DNA from: Desulfotomaculum sp.
Lineage (GTDB): Bacteria; Bacillota; Desulfotomaculia; Desulfotomaculales; Desulfallaceae
Reading direction: 5' to 3'
DNA length: 49,018 bases
Assembly: GCA_016841675.1 (NCBI GenBank)
Contig: JAENYQ010000017.1
Location: forward strand, 1 to 49,018
The notes beneath the pieces were generated by a model that was given only the letters and a program-made list of their open reading frames with translations, ran no database searches and was not told where the DNA came from. How positions within the stretch are numbered: position 1 is the stretch's first letter; every line of letters begins with the position of its first letter. Positions 8,750 through 16,569 of the stretch are shown here, piece by piece. The position numbers and the translations under genes were made by a program.

Positions 8750-9832
8750 CTATTGTTTCTCTGCAAGGAGCTCAACCTGGCGCTGGTCCATCTCTGGTGT
8801 CCAAACCCCTTTTTCCTTATAAAACTTGATCGCACCGGGATGATAAGGGATTGTATTCAAAGTAGAAACAAAACCCTCAGTAGCCCATTCTTCTAACTTA
8901 ATGTGTATGGTGCCTAGTTCCTGATTGTTGTCCCAAAGGATTTTCACAATATCATAAGCCATTTGTTCGGGTAAATCATCTCGCCCGGCAAGGTAAAAAC
9001 TATAACTCATCAGGTTAGTAGGCTCTTGAACACCAATGTTAGCCGGCCCGGGCTGTACCTCAACAACTTTAGCATAGTATTTTTCTTGCAAACGCTTGAC
9101 CGCATCGGGCGAGGAATCAAACGACAGGAATCTGGCCCCCTTTTTAGCGTCCAATTCCGAAATTACCCCCATGCCGATACTACCGGAACCGGCGGCATCA
9201 GCCCGACCTTCGGTAATGGCCTGAATGCCTGCATTTACGCTAGGCATGGATAAAACTTTAACATCGTTACGGGTCAATCCGAAATTAGCCAGGGCTGCTT
9301 CCGCCTGCGCGGTAATCCCAGGACTCCCAGTATAGTCAACTATGAATCTTTTTCCTTTTAAATCGTTCCCAGTTTTAATATTGGAATCACCGGATACCAC
9401 CACACCAGTTAATGACGGCGTACCGGCGGTCAACAACATACAGGGGAAGCCTTTACCCTGTGATATTTGTTCATAAACACTTTTACCCAATCGGCCCATT
9501 TGAGCATCCCAGTCGTTTAGTACCCCTAAATCCATTTCTTTTGTTTCCAGCATGGGCAACCATTCTGTGGGTCCGGTGGTTGCCACTACTTTAACTTCTG
9601 CGGACAGGTGCTTACTCAACACAGTCCCTATCCCGGATCCCATGGCATTAACTAGAGAGCCGGCACCATGTGTCCCCAGAGCTAAAGTTTTTAGCTCCTG
9701 CTCTTCTTGACCAGAAACATCTTGTTTTGAACTTTGTTGATCACCTTGAGTGGTATTATTGGAGCTACAGGCTGATGCCAAAAGGATAAATAATATAGCA
9801 GTTAATGTAAATAAGTAACTAAATTTTTTCAT
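8750..9832 (-). CDS. TAXI-family TRAP transporter solute-binding lipoprotein
   Basis: The 360-residue protein starts with a lipoprotein signal (MKKFSYLF then LLASAC, with the lipid-modified Cys near residue 22) and a low-complexity linker, followed by a TAXI-type binding domain beginning TLALGTHGAGS. It should be anchored outside the membrane and deliver substrate to the permease encoded next. The ATG at 9832 has GGAGGG 8 bases before it; an in-frame TTG at 9850 lies inside that site and is not a real start. TAXI proteins bind varied organic acids, so the ligand is unknown. Confidence 0.92.
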   Translation of the reverse strand: MKKFSYLFTLTAILFILLASACSSNNTTQGDQQSSKQDVSGQEEQELKTLALGTHGAGSLVNAMGSGIGTVLSKHLSAEVKVVATTGPTEWLPMLETKEMDLGVLNDWDAQMGRLGKSVYEQISQGKGFPCMLLTAGTPSLTGVVVSGDSNIKTGNDLKGKRFIVDYTGSPGITAQAEAALANFGLTRNDVKVLSMPSVNAGIQAITEGRADAAGSGSIGMGVISELDAKKGARFLSFDSSPDAVKRLQEKYYAKVVEVQPGPANIGVQEPTNLMSYSFYLAGRDDLPEQMAYDIVKILWDNNQELGTIHIKLEEWATEGFVSTLNTIPYHPGAIKFYKEKGVWTPEMDQRQVELLAEKQ

Positions 9833-10018
9833 TTGATTAACCCTCCTCAATAATTGTACGAAAAAGTGATTTATTCACCTGCAGAGAGTACACTTCACCA
9901 AATGGATAGACTACTTCTTTTCCCCCTATCGACACAGAGGTGCGAGGGCGCGAGGACGGTCCACGGGACGCACCGCCAATACCGCCCTTCCCCACATTCT
10001 ATACTTTACATGCCTAAC

Positions 10019-10024
10019 ATTATA
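10019..10024 (-). promoter_or_regulatory. Possible -10 element for the TAXI-TRAP-ubiD operon
   Basis: A perfect TATAAT reads on the minus strand about 190 bases before the TAXI gene, downstream of the terminator that ends the ubiD gene at 10133. No good -35 sits at 17 bases, so it would need an activator. The gap from 9833 to 10132 holds this element, the terminator and nothing else I can identify. Confidence 0.3.
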
Positions 10025-10108
10025 AAGCTGGGCGAATGTTAATTTTTCAGTTCAGACCAGGAGATAACTTTTGCTTTTTCTAATTATTCTGATTGTTTTT
10101 GAGACAAA

Positions 10109-10127
10109 GTCGCGGCCCACCCGCGAC
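10109..10127 (-). terminator. Hairpin after ubiD copy 3
   Basis: A GTCGCGG/CCGCGAC stem with a 5-base loop lies 6 bases beyond the stop codon of the ubiD gene on the minus strand and is followed by a short TTTGT run. It would separate this gene from the transporter operon, at least partly. Confidence 0.55.
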
Positions 10128-10132
10128 CAGGC

Positions 10133-11614
10133 TCAATCGATATTTTCGTTTTCAAAAGATTTAAGTAATGGCGGCTCACCATCCAACCCCAAATCTGACC
10201 ATCGCTGGCTTAGGCGGTCGTACATACTACGGGTAATCTGCGACCGGCGGGAAAAAACATTAAGATATTTATGCTCCCGGCAGGCGTTGATCAGCGCTTT
10301 GGAGCCGTACGGGCGCTCTTCAGGGGGATTTTGGGTCGGATCCAAGTACGTTGACCAGGTGTTACGCAGAATATCGATATCCTCGATTGGGTTACAGCGG
10401 GTAGACATGGCCCAGATAACTTCATCCATATTAGTCGGGTCAACATCCTCTTCGACGGTGATAATCCATTTAGTATAATAAGCGGCGGCCGGGCACTGGG
10501 CGGCCAGGGCCAGTACTTGCTGAGCATGGCCGGCGTACCGTTGTTCCATGGAGATTACTACCATGCCAAACCCGCCGGCGGCAGCTGGGTGAGAGTAAAC
10601 TCCCTTAATACCAGGGATTCCCAATCTATCTAAGTCATCCCAAATCTTGGCTGAACGAATAATGCTGAAAAAGAAGTTCTGTTCACAAGAAGGATAATCG
10701 GCCATTAAAGCACTCGTTAATATAGGCTGATGGCGATGGTGAACACATTTGACATCTATGACCGGGGTATCAGCTTCCGGTCGCCCGTAATACCCCTGGA
10801 ACTCGCCGAAAGGTCCTTCCAAACGATTGTTATTGGGGTAAGCTATGCCTTCAATAATTATTTCCGCGTGAGCCGGGATCGGCAATTCGGTGACTTCCCC
10901 TTTAATTACTTCAATGCCCTTACCTTTAATGCCACCGGCAAATTCATATTCAGAAATGTTTTTAGGAAAGCCTTGCGAGCCTACCAAAAAGAGCAGGGGA
11001 TCGACCCCATAAACGGCGGCTACTTCACAAGGTTTATCCATTTTCCACCAGGCTTCCCGGTGCAGTTTGGCGTCCTTGCCCGGGGATACATAAAACCCAA
11101 CCTCATTTTTCCCCTGTACCATCTGGCGGTAAGTACCGAGGTTGACACTGCCGGTTTCAGGATCCCTAGTTATGATAACATCGGCGGTGCCCAAATAACG
11201 GCCACCGTCCCGGGGCCACATTTTGGGCACCGGAAACTCCAGAACGTCGATATCATTACCAAAATGCAGGTTTTCATTGATCGGCGCGGATTTAGGATCA
11301 ACATATTCCGGGGGAATCCTTTTTTTCAGTTTTTCACGGGTGGCCTGGATCATCTCCGTTACGGTAAGCTCGGTTGGAAGTCCCAGCGCCAGGGCAATCC
11401 GTTTTTTCCCGGTCCCCAGCATGTTAAACAACACCCGGTAATCCCGTGAATAGCCTTTAATGTTTTCAAATAATAGCGCGGGTGAACCCATTTGCTTGCC
11501 GACCATATAGGTCAGGGCTCCCATCTCCAAATTCCAATCCACTTCAGCAGTTATATGTTTTAACTCTCCAATTTCCTCTACCTGAGCCAACCATTCTCTA
11601 AGACTGTTATACAT
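10133..11614 (-). CDS. UbiD-family aromatic acid decarboxylase (copy 3)
   Basis: A 493-residue UbiD protein with an intact set of key residues by eye: Asn158 and Arg163 in NLGTYR, and Glu266 and Glu271 in EGPFGE. It should decarboxylate (or carboxylate) an aromatic or aryl-CoA substrate with prenylated FMN. The ATG at 11614 is preceded by AAAGGAG. It is more like copy 1 than copy 2 in its N-terminal segment (SLREWL...EVDW). It lies between the regulator and transporter genes. A 34-bp palindromic repeat stands 50 bases before its start and may form part of the leader RNA. Confidence 0.92.
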   Translation of the reverse strand: MYNSLREWLAQVEEIGELKHITAEVDWNLEMGALTYMVGKQMGSPALLFENIKGYSRDYRVLFNMLGTGKKRIALALGLPTELTVTEMIQATREKLKKRIPPEYVDPKSAPINENLHFGNDIDVLEFPVPKMWPRDGGRYLGTADVIITRDPETGSVNLGTYRQMVQGKNEVGFYVSPGKDAKLHREAWWKMDKPCEVAAVYGVDPLLFLVGSQGFPKNISEYEFAGGIKGKGIEVIKGEVTELPIPAHAEIIIEGIAYPNNNRLEGPFGEFQGYYGRPEADTPVIDVKCVHHRHQPILTSALMADYPSCEQNFFFSIIRSAKIWDDLDRLGIPGIKGVYSHPAAAGGFGMVVISMEQRYAGHAQQVLALAAQCPAAAYYTKWIITVEEDVDPTNMDEVIWAMSTRCNPIEDIDILRNTWSTYLDPTQNPPEERPYGSKALINACREHKYLNVFSRRSQITRSMYDRLSQRWSDLGLDGEPPLLKSFENENID

Positions 11615-11660
11615 TGGTCATGCTCCTTTCAGTATTCCAATTAGACAAGTTATTTCCCTT

Positions 11661-11694
11661 AATTGGGGACATTCCTCCGCAGGAGGTGTGTCCC
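11661..11694. repeat. 34-bp palindromic repeat, second copy inside mfd
   Basis: The sequence can fold as GGGGACA-tt-CCTCC-gca-GGAGG-tg-TGTCCC. All 34 bases recur exactly at 40818-40851, within the mfd coding region. Here it lies in the leader of ubiD copy 3. Confidence 0.85.
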
Positions 11695-11795
11695 TTTCCT
11701 TATTTAACATGCCATAAGGCAGGCAATCTGTCTGTCAATCCTTAGACCACAATGGATGTGCCTTGGCGGGGTGTCCATAAGCGGTCTTTTATTTT

Positions 11796-12593
11796 TTATA
11801 CCCGACGCGTCGACCAGTCATCTTGTGTAGGTTCCCGATAACCTAGTTTAGCGCTAAGCTCCCTGGCCGCTTTCAGTAGGGGTTGAATTAAGTCACCAAG
11901 TCGCTGTGCATTCATCCTTACCGAGGGCCCGGCAATTGTTAAAGCAGCTAATATTTTACCATCGTAATCCCAAACCGGCGCCGCCAAAGCTTTGGTGTTT
12001 AAAGACCACTCCTCGCTATCAACTGCATAACCGTTGGCCCGTACTCTGGCCAATTCGGCCTCCAATTCTGTGAGGCTAATAATAGTATTAGGAGTAAAAG
12101 GATGTAATTCCAAAGGTAAAAACATTTTCTTCTTATCTTCCGGCAGGTAAGCTAAAATTACCTTCCCACTAGCGTTGCAATGCACCGGAGGACGGCTGCC
12201 AACTGGGGCCGAACTTTTTAGCAAATGGGGCGAATCAATCTTAAAAATATACATAATTTGATTGCCTCTAAGGACAGTCAAATTAACTGTTTCCTCCGTT
12301 TCATGAGACAACTGTTGCATCAAAGGATAGGCCTTTTCCCGGATGTTCAGATGCTGAATGACTTCATTACCCAGTTCAAATAATTTCAGGGTAGCCTGGT
12401 ATTTCCCCCGTTCATGTTCCTGCTCCACAAAACCGGCCCGCTCCAAGGTTGTAACCATTCGGCTGACGGTACTCCTCGTAAGGCCAACTTTCTGGCTTAG
12501 GTCTCGAACCCCACAATGTTTTTCTTTGCACATAATTTCCAACAGTTCCAAAGCTTTAAGTACAGATTTGACCAGATTACGGTCTTCGGGCAT
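11796..12593 (-). CDS. IclR-family transcriptional regulator
   Basis: The 265-residue protein has an N-terminal winged helix-turn-helix (about 8-65, with LSQKVGLTRSTVSRMV) and a C-terminal IclR effector domain (about 80-250, including CNASGKVILAYLP). IclR proteins commonly control aromatic acid catabolism and often repress their own gene. AAAGGAGGTG stands before the ATG. It is the first gene of the minus-strand series leading into ubiD, TRAP and ubiX, with 181 bases between it and ubiD copy 3. It is the obvious candidate to sense the substrate or a CoA intermediate. Direct repeats and a palindrome overlap its own promoter. Confidence 0.92.
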   Translation of the reverse strand: MPEDRNLVKSVLKALELLEIMCKEKHCGVRDLSQKVGLTRSTVSRMVTTLERAGFVEQEHERGKYQATLKLFELGNEVIQHLNIREKAYPLMQQLSHETEETVNLTVLRGNQIMYIFKIDSPHLLKSSAPVGSRPPVHCNASGKVILAYLPEDKKKMFLPLELHPFTPNTIISLTELEAELARVRANGYAVDSEEWSLNTKALAAPVWDYDGKILAALTIAGPSVRMNAQRLGDLIQPLLKAARELSAKLGYREPTQDDWSTRRV

Positions 12594-12623
12594 GCCTTTT
12601 CACCTCCTTTATTAATTTGTCCC

Positions 12624-12689
12624 GCATTGTGGTAATCATTACTGCATTGCGGATTACATTTATGTTATCATAATTTTCTAAATAGTCAA
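12624..12689 (-). promoter_or_regulatory. Promoter and candidate operator of the iclR-type gene
   Basis: On the minus strand TTGACT (12684-12689) is followed 16 bases later by TAACAT (12662-12667). Just downstream are a perfect palindrome GTAAT-c-ATTAC (12632-12642 on the plus strand) and two similar direct repeats beginning GCATTG (12624 and 12644). The layout suits autorepression by the IclR protein. Confidence 0.45.
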
Positions 12690-12706
12690 CCATAAACTTT
12701 AAAACA

Positions 12707-12742
12707 AAAGCCCTTCCTTGAAAATTTTTAGGAAGGGCTTTT
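12707..12742. terminator. Terminator after folK
   Basis: A perfect 12-bp stem, AAAAGCCCTTCC against GGAAGGGCTTTT, with a 12-base loop. On the minus strand, where folK ends, it is followed by TTTTGTTTT. Confidence 0.85.
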
Positions 12743-12796
12743 AATACTTAAAGAATCTGCCGTGATACAGTGGTATAGTTTTACTCTAAATATGAG

Positions 12797-13291
12797 TTAA
12801 TAGCCAGACATCAACCCCAGTTTAACTATCCCCTGTTCCCCGGCCAGGCGTTTGGCCGTGTCAGACACCCTTGCACCAAACAATTGAAGCTCCTTGTTCA
12901 AATCCGCCAGCGGCACCATCACAAAGGCCCGCTGGTGCATTCTGGGGTGCGGCACTTGAAGCTGGGGCAGGTTAATTGTCTCATTGCCGTAGAGCAACAG
13001 GTCCAGGTCAACCGTGCGCGGTCCCCAGCGTATCGTGCGTACCCGACCCAAGTCGATTTCTATTTGCTGCAATGTAGACAAAAGCGCATCGGGTGAAAGG
13101 GTAGTGTTTAGCTCTGCTACTGTGTTGATAAAATCATCCTGTTCCAAGTACCCCTGGGGCACAGTACGGTACATCGGCGCCACTCCGGTAATCTCAATAG
13201 CCTCGGAACCGTTTATCATTTCCAGAGCTTCAACTATGATGGCCCTACTATCCCCCTGGTTGGAACCCAGGCCGATATAACACCTGATCAC
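12797..13291 (-). CDS. folK: 2-amino-4-hydroxy-6-hydroxymethyldihydropteridine pyrophosphokinase
   Basis: The 164-residue protein transfers pyrophosphate from ATP to 6-hydroxymethyl-dihydropterin in folate synthesis. It starts YIGLGSNQGD and carries the family signature RWGPRTVDLDLLLYG near residues 88-102. The start is GTG at 13291, overlapping the stop of folB by four bases (GTGA), which points to coupled translation. It is the last gene of folP-folB-folK and is closed by the terminator at 12707-12742. Confidence 0.96.
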   Translation of the reverse strand: MIRCYIGLGSNQGDSRAIIVEALEMINGSEAIEITGVAPMYRTVPQGYLEQDDFINTVAELNTTLSPDALLSTLQQIEIDLGRVRTIRWGPRTVDLDLLLYGNETINLPQLQVPHPRMHQRAFVMVPLADLNKELQLFGARVSDTAKRLAGEQGIVKLGLMSGY

Positions 13292-13665
13292 AAGCCATCC
13301 CCCGCTTGCTCCGCATTCCGCCGGATCTCCACGCTCATGTGTTTGAAGTGGCCAGGTACCGGAGCGGCCGGCTTTTTCACTCGTACCAGCACCTCCTGCA
13401 TAGGGAATCCGTTTAGTAGCCGGGTGGCGATTGTTTCGGCCACTGCCTCAATCAGATTGTGCGGCCGCCCAGTCACCACCCGGCGCACTACCTCATATAC
13501 ATCCGCATAGCTTACCGTCATCTCCGGGTCGTCGCTTTCTCCAGCAGCCCGCAGATCCAGGTACAGTTCCACATCCACTTCAAAAACCTGCCCCAGATCC
13601 CGTTCTTGGGGCAATACCCCGTGGTAGCCGTAAAATGACATCCCGCACATAACAATCTTATCCAA
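13288..13665 (-). CDS. folB: Dihydroneopterin aldolase
   Basis: A 125-residue protein with the FolB pattern: FYGYHGVLPQERDLGQVFEV near the N terminus and a conserved Lys in VRVKKP. It cleaves dihydroneopterin to 6-hydroxymethyl-dihydropterin in folate synthesis. The start is a TTG at 13665 with AAAGGGGTG before it. It lies 26 bases after folP and overlaps folK by four bases. Confidence 0.95.
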   Translation of the reverse strand: MDKIVMCGMSFYGYHGVLPQERDLGQVFEVDVELYLDLRAAGESDDPEMTVSYADVYEVVRRVVTGRPHNLIEAVAETIATRLLNGFPMQEVLVRVKKPAAPVPGHFKHMSVEIRRNAEQAGDGL

Positions 13666-13691
13666 TTTTAAGCACCCCTTTAATTGGGTGG

Positions 13692-14876
13692 TCAGCTGCG
13701 CACCATGGCATCGGTCATCCTAACCACCCTAACCATTTCCCTCACATCATGAACGCGCACAATGTCCGCTCCGTTAACAATACCCAAGGCTACCGTGGCG
13801 CTTGTTCCTTCAACTCGTTGTTCTGCAGGTAGATCCAGAGTCTTGCCAATTAAGGACTTGCGGGAGGTGCCCAGCAGCACGGGCAGACCCAGGCAGTCCA
13901 GTTCGCGCATTCGGCGCATCACTTCAATATTCTGCTCCACTGTTTTGCCGAATCCGATACCCGGATCGATAATTATATTGTCCCGAGGAACGCCGGCAGT
14001 CACCGCGGCTTCAATGCTTTCTTCAAAATAACGCACCATATCGCCCATTACATCGCGGTATTTGGTACCCCGTTGGTTGTGCATCAGCACTAGGGGTACT
14101 GCGTATTCAGCACACAGGGGGGCCAATGCCGGGTCGGCCCGCAGAGCCCACTGATCGTTGATTATATGGGCGCCCTCTTCAAGGGCCCGGCGGGCCACTT
14201 CGGCCTTGGTGGTGTCAATACTGACAGGTACCTTTACCTCATGCACCAAAGCCCGCAGCACCGGCAGCACCCGATTCAGTTCTTCTGCCAAGCTTATTGG
14301 AGTGTAACCTGGGTGGGTGGACTCGCCACCCACGTCAATAATATCGACTCCCTCCGCCTCCATACGCCGGGCGTGGGCCAGTGCTGTTTCGGTATCACGA
14401 TATTTGCCCCCGTCCGAGAAAGAGTCGGGGGTAATGTTCAGGATACCCATTACCAGGGTCCTCTCGCCCAGAGTTATTTTTTTACCCCGGCATTCCAGGG
14501 TGCGTGGTTTACGGCCCCGCAGGTTATTTATAATTTCATCCAGCTGACCGGCCAGCCGGGCCAGGCCGAAAGGCTGCATGCGCAGCTTCTTTATTACTGC
14601 CCGATACTGTTTTTCTGTGCCCATCATCAGCACGTCCGTTTTATCCACCGAAGAGTCCACGGTTCCCCGGGTAACGGCGGTATCTCCGCCTTTGCCAAGC
14701 ATTTCCTGCTTGATGATGTTGGCCTGTTTAGGTGAGAGATCATATATCTTAATCAGCCGGTGCAGCGCCTTGGCTTCCATCAGGGCAGCACCGGCACTGT
14801 CAGCACCTATTTGGGCCAATTCTTCCCGCACGCCGGCCGGGTTGGCCGCCGACAGATTGTGCATATTGAAACGCAA
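13692..14876 (-). CDS. folP: Dihydropteroate synthase with N-terminal extension
   Basis: The C-terminal two thirds (from about residue 138) is a standard dihydropteroate synthase TIM barrel: LVMGILNITPDSFSDGG, DVGGESTHPG, PVSIDTTK and DPGIGFGK are all present. It joins p-aminobenzoate to the pterin pyrophosphate. About 130 residues precede the barrel, making 394 residues against roughly 270-280 for the enzyme alone; the extension resembles nothing I can name, though longer forms are known in related anaerobes. The start is a TTG at 14876 with GGAGGA before it. It heads the folP-folB-folK operon. Confidence 0.94.
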   Translation of the reverse strand: MRFNMHNLSAANPAGVREELAQIGADSAGAALMEAKALHRLIKIYDLSPKQANIIKQEMLGKGGDTAVTRGTVDSSVDKTDVLMMGTEKQYRAVIKKLRMQPFGLARLAGQLDEIINNLRGRKPRTLECRGKKITLGERTLVMGILNITPDSFSDGGKYRDTETALAHARRMEAEGVDIIDVGGESTHPGYTPISLAEELNRVLPVLRALVHEVKVPVSIDTTKAEVARRALEEGAHIINDQWALRADPALAPLCAEYAVPLVLMHNQRGTKYRDVMGDMVRYFEESIEAAVTAGVPRDNIIIDPGIGFGKTVEQNIEVMRRMRELDCLGLPVLLGTSRKSLIGKTLDLPAEQRVEGTSATVALGIVNGADIVRVHDVREMVRVVRMTDAMVRS

Positions 14877-15022
14877 CCGCTATTCCTCCTTGGTTAGTAG
14901 TTAGTTGGTTAGTGGTTAGTTGGTTAGGGACTAGTATTAGAATGCCCGAGTTTGCTTTCGGCAATTAATAACTGCTTGCCAAATAGGTTCAAAGTTATTT
15001 AATTAGGACAGGCCTGACCCCC

Positions 15023-15544
15023 TTAGTAAAGGAGGTGGCTGGCGGTGGCCATGCGGTGAATTTTGTGACATTCAGTTTGGGCAGCGCATTTGTTACATGG
15101 GCGGGAGAAGTCGTCCGCTTTGCATAGATACTGGCCCAGCAAACTGGCTTCCCGGCCTCCTGAGCGGTGTTCCCGGATAGCAGTAATGATAATCTCCTTT
15201 TCGGCAGCGTCAAAACCGGCTCGGTCCAACACCGGGCCAGCCATTAACGCTCCGGCAGCGGCGTGGTCTTCTCCGGTTTCGTATTCCTTCCATCTGGCCA
15301 TGTCATGCAGTAGTCCGGCGGCGTAAACCACTTCCTTGCCGGTTATCGTCTTTACCTCACCTTCGCCCGCTGCAGCAGCTTCCCCGTTTAAACCTTCCAG
15401 CATCAGCATATAGGCTATCCGGGCTACGTCCAGCATGTGCTGCAGGTCATGCCTACAGAACCGCCTTTCCTTTTCTAGGGCGGCGTTGTGTGCCAGACAT
15501 TTTTGATACCAGGAATCTTTTAAAACTCTGTCTACCCGGCACAA
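15023..15544 (-). CDS. HD-domain phosphohydrolase-like protein with C-terminal Cys cluster
   Basis: A 173-residue protein with HD-domain metal-binding motifs: CRHDLQH near residue 30, LLHDMARW near 80, and later His residues in EDHAAAGA and REHRSGG. Such proteins hydrolyse phosphate esters, often of nucleotides; the substrate here is unknown. The C terminus holds four cysteines (CKADD, then PCNKC and a later ECHK) that might bind a metal or Fe-S centre. The start is TTG at 15544 with GGAAGGA before it. It lies between folP and a DUF134 gene with its own surroundings. Confidence 0.8.
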   Translation of the reverse strand: MCRVDRVLKDSWYQKCLAHNAALEKERRFCRHDLQHMLDVARIAYMLMLEGLNGEAAAAGEGEVKTITGKEVVYAAGLLHDMARWKEYETGEDHAAAGALMAGPVLDRAGFDAAEKEIIITAIREHRSGGREASLLGQYLCKADDFSRPCNKCAAQTECHKIHRMATASHLLY

Positions 15545-15651
15545 AAAAATCCTTCCTTTCCAGTTGCCAAAAATTTAGCCGTTTAGCCATTTCCATGACA
15601 AAACCGCTAATCATTTTTTTAGGTACACTCATTTTATTCTTCGCTTAATAA

Positions 15652-15680
15652 AAATAAGGGGTGGTTTTAACCCCTTATTT
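15652..15680 (-). terminator. Terminator after the DUF134 gene
   Basis: A stem AAATAAGGGGT against ACCCCTTATTT with a short loop, followed on the minus strand by TTTTTATT. It sits just past the stop codon of the gene at 15693. Confidence 0.85.
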
Positions 15681-15692
15681 CGATTTATCTAT

Positions 15693-16163
15693 TTAGTTTT
15701 CCTTCTCGAAGCGCTTCTTTTGCCAACGACATCCCATTGGCCGACCGTCTTCGCTCAGCCGAAACACTTCACTGCCTTCACATTTGGGACAGTTAATATC
15801 CGAGCCCCGCGGTCCAACACCGCATGGCAACTGCCAGTCATTACCGCAGTCGTAACACTTGAATCGACGCATAATCACTTCGTAATTTCCGCCTTCTACC
15901 CGGATGGCCTTGCCTTCCACCAAGGCTTCAGCCACCTTGGAACGAGCCGCCGACAAGATACGGTGGTACGTGGGGCGGGATATACCCATTTTTTCTGCGC
16001 AGGCTTCCTGTTCCAGACCTAATAAGTCTTTCAGCCTTACAGCTTCTAATTCTTCCACCGACATTCTTACTTCTTCCAATTCGCTTACCGGTACACCAGC
16101 AGGTTTAAAGAATGTCTTTGCGGGCATAAATTCAACACGGCGGCACTTAGGCGGCCTAGACAT
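15693..16163 (-). CDS. DUF134 (UPF0251) family DNA-binding protein
   Basis: The 156-residue protein begins MSRPPKCRRV, the usual start of DUF134 proteins, then has a sigma-like helix-turn-helix around 45-80 (LEAVRLKDLLGLEQE, MGISRPTYHRIL). The C-terminal part holds four Cys in CYDCG and CPKCEG and resembles a zinc ribbon. The family is thought to regulate transcription, but its targets are not established. The ATG at 16163 is chosen because GGAGTG lies 8 bases before it; an in-frame TTG two codons upstream is too near. Confidence 0.88.
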   Translation of the reverse strand: MSRPPKCRRVEFMPAKTFFKPAGVPVSELEEVRMSVEELEAVRLKDLLGLEQEACAEKMGISRPTYHRILSAARSKVAEALVEGKAIRVEGGNYEVIMRRFKCYDCGNDWQLPCGVGPRGSDINCPKCEGSEVFRLSEDGRPMGCRWQKKRFEKEN

Positions 16164-16569
16164 ATACAATGCACTCCATTCAATTCTATTTTTAAGTTAA
16201 AACAATCATATCAAGTGAGTGTTCAAAAAAGAACACCATAGACACGAGAAGTTCAAGGCGGCAAAAATTTTTAGGAATAAACCGAGCCAACGCAGCAATA
16301 CCGAAGTGGACCTAGTGCGGACTTTTCGAACAGCCTCTTCACTGCAATAGGATTTAAAGAGGCTGTTTGAAAAAACCGCCTGATGAAGTTAATTTTTCAC
16401 TAACCACATTTCACTAGTCACAGTTTAACTATATATGTATTGCACTTCTATTGCAAACATTGTTTTTCCTGCCGGAGTTAATATAATCTTGCAAATAGTA
16501 TTTAAATCGCAATGAAAGGCCAAAAAGGGCTCCCGAAGGAGCCCCTTGATTATCCAGCGTTTACTTTTC
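16164..16569. repeat. Intergenic region with a hairpin repeat
   Basis: No gene is visible in these 400 bases. An 11-bp stem, AACAGCCTCTT (16329-16339) against AAGAGGCTGTT (16357-16367), ends a stretch starting near 16215 that looks like a dispersed intergenic element. The fhs terminator follows at 16527. Confidence 0.5.
16527..16544 (-). terminator. Terminator after fhs
   Basis: A compact GGGCTCC-cgaa-GGAGCCC hairpin followed by TTTTTGG on the minus strand, 25 bases past the stop codon. Confidence 0.88.

Noticed and set aside
10730-11449. 239-codon open frame on the plus strand
   Set aside because: It is antisense to ubiD copy 3, whose family motifs run through the whole region.
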